DNA of 17,984 nt from Desulfuromusa sp. GTDB lineage: Bacteria; Desulfobacterota; Desulfuromonadia; Desulfuromonadales; Geopsychrobacteraceae. The position numbers and the translations under genes are program-made. Location: assembly GCA_029934755.1 (NCBI GenBank), contig JAOZLQ010000027.1:1-17984 (forward strand), written 5' to 3'. The notes under the pieces were generated by a model, which worked only from the letters and a program-made list of their open reading frames with translations, made no database searches and was not told where the DNA came from. Shown here in pieces: positions 1 to 6,727 of the stretch. Position 1 is the first letter of the stretch. The number at the start of each line of letters is the position of its first letter.

Positions 1-27
1 CAGCCCTTTTGGCTGCCGTTTATTTTT
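1..27 (+). terminator. Truncated intrinsic terminator at the window edge
   Basis: CAGCC (1-5) pairs with GGCTG (11-15) around the loop CTTTT, and a T-rich run follows at 19-27. The two C bases at 16-17 suggest that the stem continues into unseen sequence to the left. The orientation fits the end of a plus-strand gene outside the window, convergent with greB. The hairpin could also stop greB transcripts arriving from the right, but the T-run favours the plus strand. Confidence 0.5.
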
Positions 28-55
28 GCGCAGATGATCCAATTGATTTCCTGTA

Positions 56-568
56 TTAATTGAGGGTCTTATACTCGACCTTGATAATCTCAAGTTCTGT
101 TTGGCCACCGGGAGTTGAAAACGAGACCAGATCTCCTTCTGATGAACCCAGCAGGGCCCGGCCAATGGGGGAGACCCAGCTCACGTAACCGCGCGAGGCA
201 TCAAGTTCATCCGTGCCGACAATACTGAAAATCTTCTCTTCTTCCGCTTCGTTTTCAACTGTGACGGTACAACCGAAAAGGACTCTGCCGTTGGCAATTT
301 TCAGCTGTTCAACGGGATCAACGATGGTTGCATCCTCCAGACGTTTGGTTAAAAAACGAATCCGTCCGTCATACTGCCTGAGTTTTTTTTTGGCGTAGTG
401 GTAATCGGCGTTTTCACTCCGGTCACCGTTACTTGCAGCCCAGGTGGCAGTTTTAACCATCTCAGGTCGTAGCTGGTAGAGGATTTCTTTGAGCTCAGCT
501 CTCAATCTTCGAGCACAGGCTGGGGTCAGATAGATCGGGGCCGGTTCTGATGTTTTTTGATTCGACAT
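56..568 (-). CDS. greB: Transcription elongation factor GreB
   Basis: The 170-residue protein is a GreA/GreB-type transcript cleavage factor. Such factors enter the RNA polymerase secondary channel and stimulate cleavage of backtracked RNA so that stalled complexes restart. The N-terminal coiled coil (about residues 15-85) carries the tip motif NGDRSENADYHY with the acidic residues Asp49 and Glu52. The R in GDRSENADY, and the KKKLRQYDGRIRFLTKRLE stretch after it, are typical of GreB; GreA usually has GDLSENAEY. The C-terminal FKBP-like domain contains SPIGRALLG (133-141) and GDLVSF. Length is slightly above the usual 158-165 because of about 8 extra N-terminal residues before the conserved start of the family. 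The ribosome binding site is weak. The gene has its own promoter and is separated from the upstream helicase gene by REP-like hairpins, so it is probably transcribed alone. Confidence 0.93.
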   Translation of the reverse strand: MSNQKTSEPAPIYLTPACARRLRAELKEILYQLRPEMVKTATWAASNGDRSENADYHYAKKKLRQYDGRIRFLTKRLEDATIVDPVEQLKIANGRVLFGCTVTVENEAEEEKIFSIVGTDELDASRGYVSWVSPIGRALLGSSEGDLVSFSTPGGQTELEIIKVEYKTLN

Positions 569-598
569 GGCGACTCAGTTCAAAGTTGATGAAGTTTT

Positions 599-627
599 AT
601 CTTATGCTGTTCTATGATTGGGATCAA
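599..627 (-). promoter_or_regulatory. Sigma70-like promoter for greB
   Basis: Read on the minus strand, TTGATC (622-627) and TAAGAT (599-604) are separated by 17 bases. The start of transcription would fall near 592, about 24 nt before the greB ATG. This is a prediction from hexamer match and spacing only. Confidence 0.5.
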
Positions 628-651
628 TATTTCGCTATTTTTTGAAACATT

Positions 652-690
652 CCCCTCTCCCTGAGGGAGAGGGCTAGGGTGAGGGGGAGT
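652..690. repeat. REP-like palindromic element, copy 1
   Basis: CCCTCTCCC (653-661) and GGGAGAGGG (665-673) form a perfect 9-bp stem with a TGA loop, followed by CTAGGGTGAGGG. This matches the widespread extragenic palindrome type with a CCCTCA-CC/CCTCTCCC layout found in many proteobacterial genomes. Copy 2 lies about 60 nt away in opposite orientation. Such pairs can stabilise mRNA 3' ends or terminate transcription. Confidence 0.65.
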
Positions 691-720
691 GTTACAGTAT
701 TACCAGAATGATTTAGATTT

Positions 721-764
721 TCCCTCATCCGGCCTGCGGCCACCTTCTCCCTCGGGGAGAAGGG
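721..764. repeat. REP-like palindromic element, copy 2 (inverted)
   Basis: CCTTCTCCC (743-751) pairs with GGGAGAAGG (755-763) around a TCG loop. It is preceded by CCCTCATCC and a small GGCC-TGC-GGCC hairpin (731-741). The element shares the CCCTCA(C/T)CC plus CC(T)TCTCCC layout of copy 1 read on the other strand, so the two form an inverted pair. It begins about 11 nt beyond the stop codon of the helicase gene and probably forms the 3' end of that transcript. Confidence 0.65.
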
Positions 765-774
765 TTCTGGTGAA

Positions 775-2106
775 TCAACGTCTCTGCTTTCCCTTGCCTC
801 TCGTAGATCTTTTAGATTTATCAGCATCCAAAAAATTGCCGCCTCTACGAGGCTTGCTGCCCGTATTTTTTTGTTCACCAGTAGTTTTGCATCCCTCTCC
901 TCGTGCCTGTACCAGCTTCGGCTTTTTCGGTTTCTTTGGGCGTGCCTTTGTTTGGCGGGTCAGCGGAACTTTATGGTTCGGGATAAAACCGGTTTCAGTT
1001 TCGCGCACCAAGGTCTGACGAATCAGAGTTTCAATTGCGGCAAGCAACTTGACTTCATCGGCACTGACCAGAGAGATTCCCTCTCCTTGAAAACTGGCAC
1101 GACCGGTTCGGCCGATGCGGTGGATGTAATCTTCTGGAACTTTGGGTAGATCAAAATTAATCACGTGTGGCAGTTCGTTGATGTCGAGACCGCGTGCGGC
1201 GATATCGGTGGCAACCAGAATCCGGGTTTTGTTTGCTTTGAAATCGGACAGGGCGCGGGTTCTCAGCCCCTGACTCTTATCTCCGTGAATTGCCACTGCC
1301 GAAATGTTTTCACTCTTCAGGTGCCGAACTAATTGGTCTGCACCGTTTTTGGTCCGGGTGAAGACCAGTACTTGTGACCAGTCTTTATTGCGTATCAGAT
1401 GGCTGAGAAGGGCCGACTTCTTACCCTTATCGACCTCATAAACCCACTGTTTGACACTCTTTGGTGCCGAATTTCGTTGGCTGACTTCTATCTTCACCGG
1501 ATTGTTGAGTAAACCGGTGGTGAGCTTGCGGATAGCGTCGGAAAAGGTTGCTGAGAAGAGCAGGTTCTGACGCTTTTTCGGCAGCAATGCGAGAATCTTA
1601 CCGATTTCGTCGCTGAAACCCATGTCAAGCATCCGATCCGCCTCATCCAGTACCAACGTTTGCAGCTGTGAAAATTTCACCGCATTCCGGTCAAAAAGAT
1701 CAAGCAATCGGCCCGGTGTCGCCACTAGTATATCGACCCCACCGCGCAGTTTCATCATCTGTGGATTGATTTTCACCCCTCCGTAGACAACACTCGACTT
1801 TAACGACAGGTGTTTGCCATAGGTCGCAACGCTTTCGGCAACCTGCACCGCCAGTTCACGGGTCGGGGTCAGAATCAGAGCTCGGATATGATTTGATTTA
1901 ACTTTATCGCCGTTGGCAAGTTGGTGCAGCAGTGGCAGGGTGAAACTGGCTGTTTTCCCGGTTCCGGTCTGTGCCGCAGCCATGACATCTCTGCCGGAGA
2001 GAACAGCGGGGATCGCTTTACTCTGGATCGGGGTGGGAGAGGAATAGTTTTCTTCTCCGATGGCACGAAGAATGGGCTCGGAGAGTCCAAAAGATGAAAA
2101 TGACAT
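775..2106 (-). CDS. rhlE: DEAD-box ATP-dependent RNA helicase, RhlE type
   Basis: This is a 443-residue DEAD-box helicase that remodels RNA duplexes, with likely roles in ribosome assembly or RNA decay. Counting from the ATG at 2106, the Q motif PTPIQ is at 24-28, Walker A AQTGTGKT at 45-52, PTRELAVQ at 81-88, TPGRLLDL at 130-137, DEAD at 154-157, SAT at 185-187, ATDIAARGLDI at 299-309 and HRIGRTGR at 329-336. The N-terminus MSFSSFGLSEPILRAI is the family start. A Lys/Arg/Gly-rich tail from about 385, ending KGKQRR, probably adds RNA affinity. A TTG four codons upstream (2118) is an alternative start; GAGAGG lies 3 nt from it and 15 nt from the ATG, so the ribosome binding site does not settle the matter, but family conservation favours the ATG. 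The gene lies 19 nt behind the DUF1460 gene (7 nt if the TTG is used) and should be co-transcribed with it. Confidence 0.92.
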   Translation of the reverse strand: MSFSSFGLSEPILRAIGEENYSSPTPIQSKAIPAVLSGRDVMAAAQTGTGKTASFTLPLLHQLANGDKVKSNHIRALILTPTRELAVQVAESVATYGKHLSLKSSVVYGGVKINPQMMKLRGGVDILVATPGRLLDLFDRNAVKFSQLQTLVLDEADRMLDMGFSDEIGKILALLPKKRQNLLFSATFSDAIRKLTTGLLNNPVKIEVSQRNSAPKSVKQWVYEVDKGKKSALLSHLIRNKDWSQVLVFTRTKNGADQLVRHLKSENISAVAIHGDKSQGLRTRALSDFKANKTRILVATDIAARGLDINELPHVINFDLPKVPEDYIHRIGRTGRASFQGEGISLVSADEVKLLAAIETLIRQTLVRETETGFIPNHKVPLTRQTKARPKKPKKPKLVQARGEGCKTTGEQKNTGSKPRRGGNFLDADKSKRSTRGKGKQRR

Positions 2107-2125
2107 AGAATTATACAATATCCTC

Positions 2126-2989
2126 TCAATTCATGGCGCTTGGTCGGTACACAATCAACCCTTTTTTCCTTCCCAAGTATGGGAGTAATTCTTCGTCAAT
2201 AACCTTTTTCCGCCAAAACCTTGAAGAGGCATGTCGGAGAAAGGTTTTTTCTCCATTTTTCACCACAATCCCGGTATGAGAGACATCAAGGCCTGGATAA
2301 GGGCTGTAGATGCCAACGTAATCTCCGTTCTGCAATCTGGCAAGTACCGATTCGTCGATTACTTCTGGCGGGATAAAAGCAATAACCTGTCTCCTTGCCG
2401 GGTATCCCGGCAGATAGAGTGTTCCGTCAGTTTTCTGGTTTAATTGTTTCTCAACCCAGAGAACACCTCTCCCCCCTACTTGAGAAGTCACATCGCGCAG
2501 TGGAGCGAAGAGCGCATTGCCCCATGCCGAGAAAAAATGATTTCGGTCCAAAAAAGTGACCCGTCCGTAGCGGTAGCGGATGTGTCGCAGAGCTTCTTGG
2601 AATCCTGCAAAATTGTTTGACCTGCGTAGCGCTTCTACGTAATCAAGAAAGGTAAAACAGTCCATTCCATCCAAACGAAGGACAAAAATTTCAGTAATGT
2701 CGGCGCTCCCGATCAGTGTGTCTGCAAGGTAAGGAGTTACAAGAAAAGCTGCTGAGATGAAAGCGATCTTTTCACCGGGCTCTATAATGTCTCTGGTTTC
2801 ACGCTGGAGATTCTCAATTTCTATCTGGTTCCAGTGGCCGAGATCAAAAGGTTTCATTTGTGGTGTTGCGCAGGATGATATGGCAAGCGGGAGGATTATG
2901 AGCAGAACCATCCTCCAAATTAGACGCTGGGAATCCCGGCAGCATATTGCTTTCGCTAAAAATGGATTTGACGCTGAGAAGTGGCTCAT
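2126..2989 (-). CDS. DUF1460 (N-acetylmuramoyl-L-alanine amidase-like) putative lipoprotein
   Basis: The 287-residue protein belongs to the DUF1460 family, whose known structures have an NlpC/P60-like cysteine-hydrolase fold and which is linked to peptidoglycan amide cleavage. The likely catalytic Cys111 lies in GMDCFTFLDYVEAL, and His238 in VSHTGIVV; LRHASS (251-256) is a further conserved-looking segment. The N-terminus holds a hydrophobic stretch followed by ISSC, a plausible lipobox with Cys40, so the protein is probably anchored in the envelope. The start is uncertain. The ATG at 2989 gives an unusually long n-region. An internal ATG at 2911 gives a compact lipoprotein signal, but its GGAGG touches the codon. 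The longer form is listed. It follows the phosphate transporter gene by 30 nt and precedes the helicase gene. Substrate and physiological role cannot be read from the sequence. Confidence 0.82.
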   Translation of the reverse strand: MSHFSASNPFLAKAICCRDSQRLIWRMVLLIILPLAISSCATPQMKPFDLGHWNQIEIENLQRETRDIIEPGEKIAFISAAFLVTPYLADTLIGSADITEIFVLRLDGMDCFTFLDYVEALRRSNNFAGFQEALRHIRYRYGRVTFLDRNHFFSAWGNALFAPLRDVTSQVGGRGVLWVEKQLNQKTDGTLYLPGYPARRQVIAFIPPEVIDESVLARLQNGDYVGIYSPYPGLDVSHTGIVVKNGEKTFLRHASSRFWRKKVIDEELLPYLGRKKGLIVYRPSAMN

Positions 2990-3019
2990 TTAAACCCGTC
3001 TTTTGTGGTCTGTTGAGAT

Positions 3020-4705
3020 TCAGGCTCCTAATGAAGTATCGGAAAAGAGCGCTTCGTGCAGGTTGACGGTGTGATTTTTTATCCGCCGCAGGGCAACGGC
3101 CATATCACTGAAAGTCAGAGCGGGGAGGGCTCCACAGCTTCCATCCTTCATCCGGTCAAGGTGTGCCTTACGGATGATGTCAGCCTGATCATTAAGACGA
3201 CTGGCTTCATCATAAACTTTCTTGGTGTTGCTGGCATCTTCATCGTTGAAGGCTTTACAAACAAGAGTAAAAAAGGCAAGTATTTCATGATGGAAACTGA
3301 TCAGATCATCCCAGCCATCTTCACTGTAATCGAGCTCATATTTATCCAACCGTTTCATGTATGAACAGAGGGAGGCCGCATAATCGGCAATTGACTCAAG
3401 TTCGTCGGCGGCCCGGATAAAACTATAGGCTCGATCTGATTGTTTATTGCTGGCGTTTCCAGCTTGCATCAACGTGACGGTGAAAGTGGTGATCTCATGT
3501 TGTATGATATCTGTTTCGTCCTCAAGTTTAATCACTTTACGGTAGAATTGTTCACGCCCTTTTATGTCGCGTTGGAGAAAACTTCCCGAATGGCGCAGTG
3601 CTTTGTGTGCCATCTTCTGCATCCGTTTAAGTTCACCAAAAATCATCGGGAAACCCATGGCTACAGGTATCGTGCCGGGGGCTCCAATATATTTGAATGA
3701 ACCTTTTTCAGCCCCCTGTTTTTCCGGTATCATTTTGGTGACAAGCTTCGCTAGCTGATTGAGAAACGGTAGCATCACCAGAGTGGCTGTGACATTGAAG
3801 AAGGTATGTGCCATGGCAATGTGGGCGGCAATGTAGGGACGATTCCCTTCAACATCGGTAAAGCTTGACATGCCCGGAACAAATTTTTCAACCATTCCGA
3901 CATAGGGCAAGAAGAAGAAGATGATGATGCAAACCCCCAGCAAATTGAAGACGCTGTGTGCCATTGCCGCGCGCCGGGAAGCGGTACTTCCGCCGATAGC
4001 GGCAAACTGGGCGGTAATTGTGGTGCCGATATTCTCGCCCATAACCAGGGCAACAGCAGTATAAAGGGGGATAGCTCCGGTGGTTGCAAGGGCAATTGTG
4101 ATGCCGAGCATTGCTGAGCTGCTTTGGATGATCATGGTCATCAAGGCGCCAATGGCAACACAACCAAGGATGCTCAATAGCGACTGGGCATCGAGGGAGA
4201 GCATCAGGTTCATGAAGCCTTCGTCACTACGAAGTGGTTTGAAGGCGCCACTCATGATCTCAAGACCAAAGAAGATCAGACCCAATGCGACCAGAATTTT
4301 GGAACTTGCCGAAACCCGCTCATTTTTAGAAAAGAGCATCGGAAAGACGCCAATAGCGATGAGGAGCAGGCCGTATTTGCCAACTTTGACCGCCAGTATC
4401 CATCCTGTGATAGTGGTGCCGATATTTGCACCGAGGATGACACCGATTGCTTGGGTCAGTTGCATCAGCCCAGCGTTGGTCAGACCGACAACCATGACCG
4501 TGGTGATTGATGAGGATTGAACAAAGGTGGTCACAAATAGACCGACTAAGACCGCCAGGAATCGGTTGGTCGTCACCGACGAGATTGCTTTACGAATCAG
4601 ACTTCCCGAGAGCATCTGCAAACTGTCGGAAAGGTACTTCATCCCAAGGATAAAGATCCCAAGCCCGCCAATGGCAGTATAACCCATCTTAAAAGGTTCA
4701 ATCAT
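3020..4705 (-). CDS. Na+/phosphate cotransporter (NptA/SLC34-like) with C-terminal PhoU-like domain
   Basis: The 561-residue inner-membrane protein carries two inverted Na_Pi_cotrans repeats. The signature QSSS occurs twice (63-66 and 194-197), each followed by a GxNIGTT motif (GANIGTT 92-98, GENIGTT 223-229). These mark the sodium-dependent phosphate transporter family. Multiple hydrophobic helices fill about residues 8-330. From about 370 to 550 the sequence becomes helical and charged, as expected for the PhoU-like domain of bacterial NptA/YjbB-type proteins. In some relatives the direction is phosphate export, so import versus export is open. AAGGA lies 8 nt before the ATG. A consensus-like promoter sits 70 nt upstream, making this the first gene of a probable operon with the DUF1460 and helicase genes. 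Confidence 0.9.
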   Translation of the reverse strand: MIEPFKMGYTAIGGLGIFILGMKYLSDSLQMLSGSLIRKAISSVTTNRFLAVLVGLFVTTFVQSSSITTVMVVGLTNAGLMQLTQAIGVILGANIGTTITGWILAVKVGKYGLLLIAIGVFPMLFSKNERVSASSKILVALGLIFFGLEIMSGAFKPLRSDEGFMNLMLSLDAQSLLSILGCVAIGALMTMIIQSSSAMLGITIALATTGAIPLYTAVALVMGENIGTTITAQFAAIGGSTASRRAAMAHSVFNLLGVCIIIFFFLPYVGMVEKFVPGMSSFTDVEGNRPYIAAHIAMAHTFFNVTATLVMLPFLNQLAKLVTKMIPEKQGAEKGSFKYIGAPGTIPVAMGFPMIFGELKRMQKMAHKALRHSGSFLQRDIKGREQFYRKVIKLEDETDIIQHEITTFTVTLMQAGNASNKQSDRAYSFIRAADELESIADYAASLCSYMKRLDKYELDYSEDGWDDLISFHHEILAFFTLVCKAFNDEDASNTKKVYDEASRLNDQADIIRKAHLDRMKDGSCGALPALTFSDMAVALRRIKNHTVNLHEALFSDTSLGA

Positions 4706-4774
4706 TTTACAAGTCCTTGAGAAATAGTCGTTTATGTCATCAATTTCGCAACTTGTTCTGTGTCGATGGGGCGC

Positions 4775-4803
4775 AATTTAATCGGCTTTTGGTGCTCTGT
4801 CAA
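4775..4803 (-). promoter_or_regulatory. Sigma70-like promoter for the phosphate transporter operon
   Basis: On the minus strand, a perfect TTGACA (4798-4803) and TAAATT (4775-4780) are 17 bases apart. Transcription would begin near 4768, giving a leader of about 63 nt before the transporter ATG. No Pho box was recognised around it. The rest of the 4706-4956 interval holds no convincing gene. Confidence 0.6.
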
Positions 4804-4956
4804 GTGTCGTTCTTAATTGTCTGAAATCTAACGGAAAGTGTAAGTATGGAAATTTCAAACCGTATGATTTCTGCGTGGGATTCCGCTGTATGACCACTGT
4901 GCTTTTCAATCTGTTTGTGGATTAAACCGCGGAACATATAATGATCGTCTCTTTTA

Positions 4957-5181
4957 TTAATCAATCCTGTTCATGGCGCGATACAAATCCTCGACTTTTT
5001 TTCTTGCCCATGGTGTTTTGCGTAAGAATTTAAGACTCGATTTTGCTGAGGGGTCGTTGTTAAAACAGCGGATATCAATCAGTTGTCCCAGCTTGTCCCA
5101 GCCATAATAGTCAATTAAATTGTTCAGAATCTGTTCCAGCGTGATTCCGTGCAAGGGGTCATTATTTTGCTGTGTGCTCAT
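4957..5181 (-). CDS. VF530 family (DUF2132) small DNA-binding protein
   Basis: This 74-residue protein matches the VF530 family, named after a Vibrio fischeri protein with a solved structure and reported DNA binding. The recognisable core is DPLHGITLEQILNNLIDYYG, followed by GWDKLGQLIDIRCF, DPSAKSSLKFLRKTPWAR and KVEDLY. Length is that of the family, and the protein is likely a single-domain cytoplasmic helical protein. The start is ATG with AAGGA 11 nt upstream. A perfect TATAAT lies 45 nt upstream. No downstream partner is close; the transporter promoter begins about 150 nt beyond its stop. The biological role of the family is not established. Confidence 0.87.
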   Translation of the reverse strand: MSTQQNNDPLHGITLEQILNNLIDYYGWDKLGQLIDIRCFNNDPSAKSSLKFLRKTPWARKKVEDLYRAMNRID

Positions 5182-5226
5182 TGTTAGGTTGATCCTTCAT
5201 TTGGGGGTGATTGTACGTTGTGGCGG

Positions 5227-5256
5227 ATTATATCAGTAAGTAGATTTGATTGGAAA
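5227..5256 (-). promoter_or_regulatory. Promoter for the VF530 family gene
   Basis: On the minus strand a perfect TATAAT (5227-5232) is preceded 18 bases upstream by TTTCCA (5251-5256), or 17 bases upstream by TTCCAA. The -35 is poor and the -10 is ideal. The predicted leader is about 40 nt. Confidence 0.45.
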
Positions 5257-5291
5257 CAGTAGGTGGTCAGGGCACCTTTTTGCATGTTACT

Positions 5292-5320
5292 TTGTCTGAC
5301 CGGGTTATGCTGGTTAAACT
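5292..5320 (+). promoter_or_regulatory. Promoter for the GIY-YIG/yheU pair
   Basis: TTGTCT (5292-5297) and TAAACT (5315-5320) are separated by 17 bases, giving a start near 5327 and a leader of about 20 nt. It faces away from the VF530 promoter, so the interval 5182-5347 is a divergent control region. A small hairpin with AGGTG (5261-5265) and CACCT (5273-5277), followed by Ts, lies between the two promoters and may insulate them. Confidence 0.5.
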
Positions 5321-5347
5321 GAAATTTACAGGAGAGAGAACACGAAC

Positions 5348-5614
5348 ATGATCTGGCAGGTCTATATTATTCTTTGTTCGGACGATTCTCTCTATACTGG
5401 TATCAGCACTGATGTTGAGCGGCGCTTTGCCCAACATGTTGAGGGGACAGGAGCCAAGTACTTTCGGCGTTGCTCACCGTGCCGACTGGTTTATCTGGAG
5501 AACGATCATGATCGCAGTAGTGCCAGCCGTCGAGAAGCGCAGATCAAAAAAATGCGTCCCGTTGATAAGCAGCGTTTGATAGAGTCGCTAGAGAATCGGC
5601 TTGAAAGAAAATAA
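5348..5614 (+). CDS. GIY-YIG domain protein (YhbQ/UPF0213-like)
   Basis: The 88-residue protein is almost entirely one GIY-YIG nuclease domain. VYIILCSDDSLYTGIST gives the two half-motifs (VYI and YTG), followed by the conserved Arg25/Arg26 in DVERRFAQH, and by EN in VYLEND and a Glu in SRREAQIKKM. The layout (W-x-VYIL-C-D-LYTGI-D-RR-QH) is that of the standalone YhbQ/YazA group, for which DNA cleavage or repair functions have been suggested but not generally assigned. The start is ATG with AGGAG about 13 nt upstream. The yheU-like gene begins 24 nt after the stop, so the two are likely co-transcribed from 5292-5320. Confidence 0.9.
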   Translation: MIWQVYIILCSDDSLYTGISTDVERRFAQHVEGTGAKYFRRCSPCRLVYLENDHDRSSASRREAQIKKMRPVDKQRLIESLENRLERK

Positions 5615-5638
5615 CTGTAGCCATTGTTGAGGTGATTT

Positions 5639-5884
5639 GTGTCCCGGAATAATGTGGTTGACCCCCATGAAGAGGGGATCGAAATCCCGTATGAACAGAT
5701 AAATTCTGCTACGTTGAGGCGGATGATTCAGGAGTTTGTGACCAGAGATGGGGCCGATTGGGCGGATGTGGGCTGCACTTTGGAGGATAAGGTCGAGCAG
5801 GTTCTGCAACAACTGAGAAACAAGAAAGTTAAAGTCGTATTTGATCTGCAGTCGCAAACAGCTAACCTTGTTGTTTGCTGCTGA
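5639..5884 (+). CDS. YheU family protein
   Basis: This 81-residue protein matches the YheU family of small proteins of unknown function, best known from gammaproteobacteria. The recognisable core is IEIPYEQINSATLRRMIQEF, then VTRDGADWADV, TLEDKVEQVLQQL and KKVKVVFD near the end. The start is GTG at 5639 with GAGGTG just upstream; the in-frame alternatives are less well placed. The N-terminus has about 13 residues more than the compact enterobacterial forms, and the protein ends in two cysteines. It is the second gene of a two-gene unit with the GIY-YIG protein. No enzymatic motif is visible. Confidence 0.83.
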   Translation: MSRNNVVDPHEEGIEIPYEQINSATLRRMIQEFVTRDGADWADVGCTLEDKVEQVLQQLRNKKVKVVFDLQSQTANLVVCC

Positions 5885-5908
5885 ACCAAATTAAGCCCTC
5901 CCTTTGTC

Positions 5909-5926
5909 ATGATTGCATCATTTTTC
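5909..5926 (+). terminator. AT-rich intrinsic terminator after yheU-like gene
   Basis: ATGAT (5909-5913) and ATCAT (5917-5921) form a short stem with loop TGC, running into a TTTTT tract. It sits 24 nt after the stop and faces the 3' end of the slipin gene. The stem is short and A/T-rich, so efficiency is doubtful. Confidence 0.35.
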
Positions 5927-5957
5927 ATGTTTATGCAGTGGATCCAGGGTAATTCTC

Positions 5958-6725
5958 TTACTGGTCTTCCTTTTTCTTTTCTTCCAGAAATGGCTTGAGT
6001 AAATCAATTGGCATCGGGAACAGAATCGTTGAATTTTTTTCTGCAGCAATTTCCGTCATGGTCTGTAAAAAACGCAACTGCAGAGCTCCTGGCTCAGTAG
6101 AAATTCTTCCCGCCGCTTTTGCCAGGGTTTCTGATGCTTGAAATTCTCCCTCAGCATGAATGATTTTGGCGCGTCTTTCACGTTCTGCTTCGGCTTGACG
6201 TGCCATAGCTCGCTGCATTTCGGTCGGCAAATCAACATGTTTAATTTCAACATTTGAAATTTTGACTCCCCAGGGATCGGTTTGTCGGTCGAGAATTTCC
6301 TGCAGGTCGTGGTTGATACTGTCTCGTTGACTGAGCAGGTCGTCCAGTTCCACTTGTCCCAATATGCTCCGCAGTGAAGTCTGTGCTAGCTGGCTGGTTG
6401 CATAAAGGTAGTTATCGACTTCGATCAATGCTTTCTCCGGCTGAACAACTCTGAAATAGAGGACTGCATTGACTTTGACTGAAACGTTGTCCCGGGTGAT
6501 AATATCCTGTGGCGGGACATCCATCGCGATGGTACGCATGTTGATTTTTGTCATTTTGTCGACAATGGGAATGATGAATTTTAACCCCGGCCCTTTGACA
6601 CTGGAAAAGCGCCCAAGGCGAAAGACGACCCCACGCTCATATTCAAGCAGAATCCGGATAGCAGAGCCGAAGATAATAACGATAAATGCCAGCGCAATAA
6701 CCCAGAAAAATCCAAATCCAATCAT
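5958..6725 (-). CDS. Slipin, stomatin-like SPFH/band 7 membrane protein
   Basis: The 255-residue protein has one N-terminal membrane helix (about residues 2-22) followed by an SPFH/band 7 domain (about 25-190) with the slipin hallmarks EYERGVVFRLGRF, GPGLKFIIPIVD and MRTIAMDVPPQDIITRDNV. The helical region ERERRAKIIHAEGEFQASE and the C-terminal oligomerisation segment follow. Slipins form membrane-associated rings and work with NfeD proteases in membrane quality control. The gene begins 2 nt after the NfeD stop codon, and its AGGAGG lies inside the end of nfeD, 7 nt before the ATG, indicating translational coupling. The ending EEKKKEDQ is charged and cytoplasmic. Confidence 0.94.
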   Translation of the reverse strand: MIGFGFFWVIALAFIVIIFGSAIRILLEYERGVVFRLGRFSSVKGPGLKFIIPIVDKMTKINMRTIAMDVPPQDIITRDNVSVKVNAVLYFRVVQPEKALIEVDNYLYATSQLAQTSLRSILGQVELDDLLSQRDSINHDLQEILDRQTDPWGVKISNVEIKHVDLPTEMQRAMARQAEAERERRAKIIHAEGEFQASETLAKAAGRISTEPGALQLRFLQTMTEIAAEKNSTILFPMPIDLLKPFLEEKKKEDQ

Positions 6726-6727
6726 GG

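Noticed and set aside
689..1149. Plus-strand frames opposite the helicase tail
   Set aside because: They are antisense shadows of the well-conserved DEAD-box gene and the REP elements, with no ribosome sites or recognisable domains.
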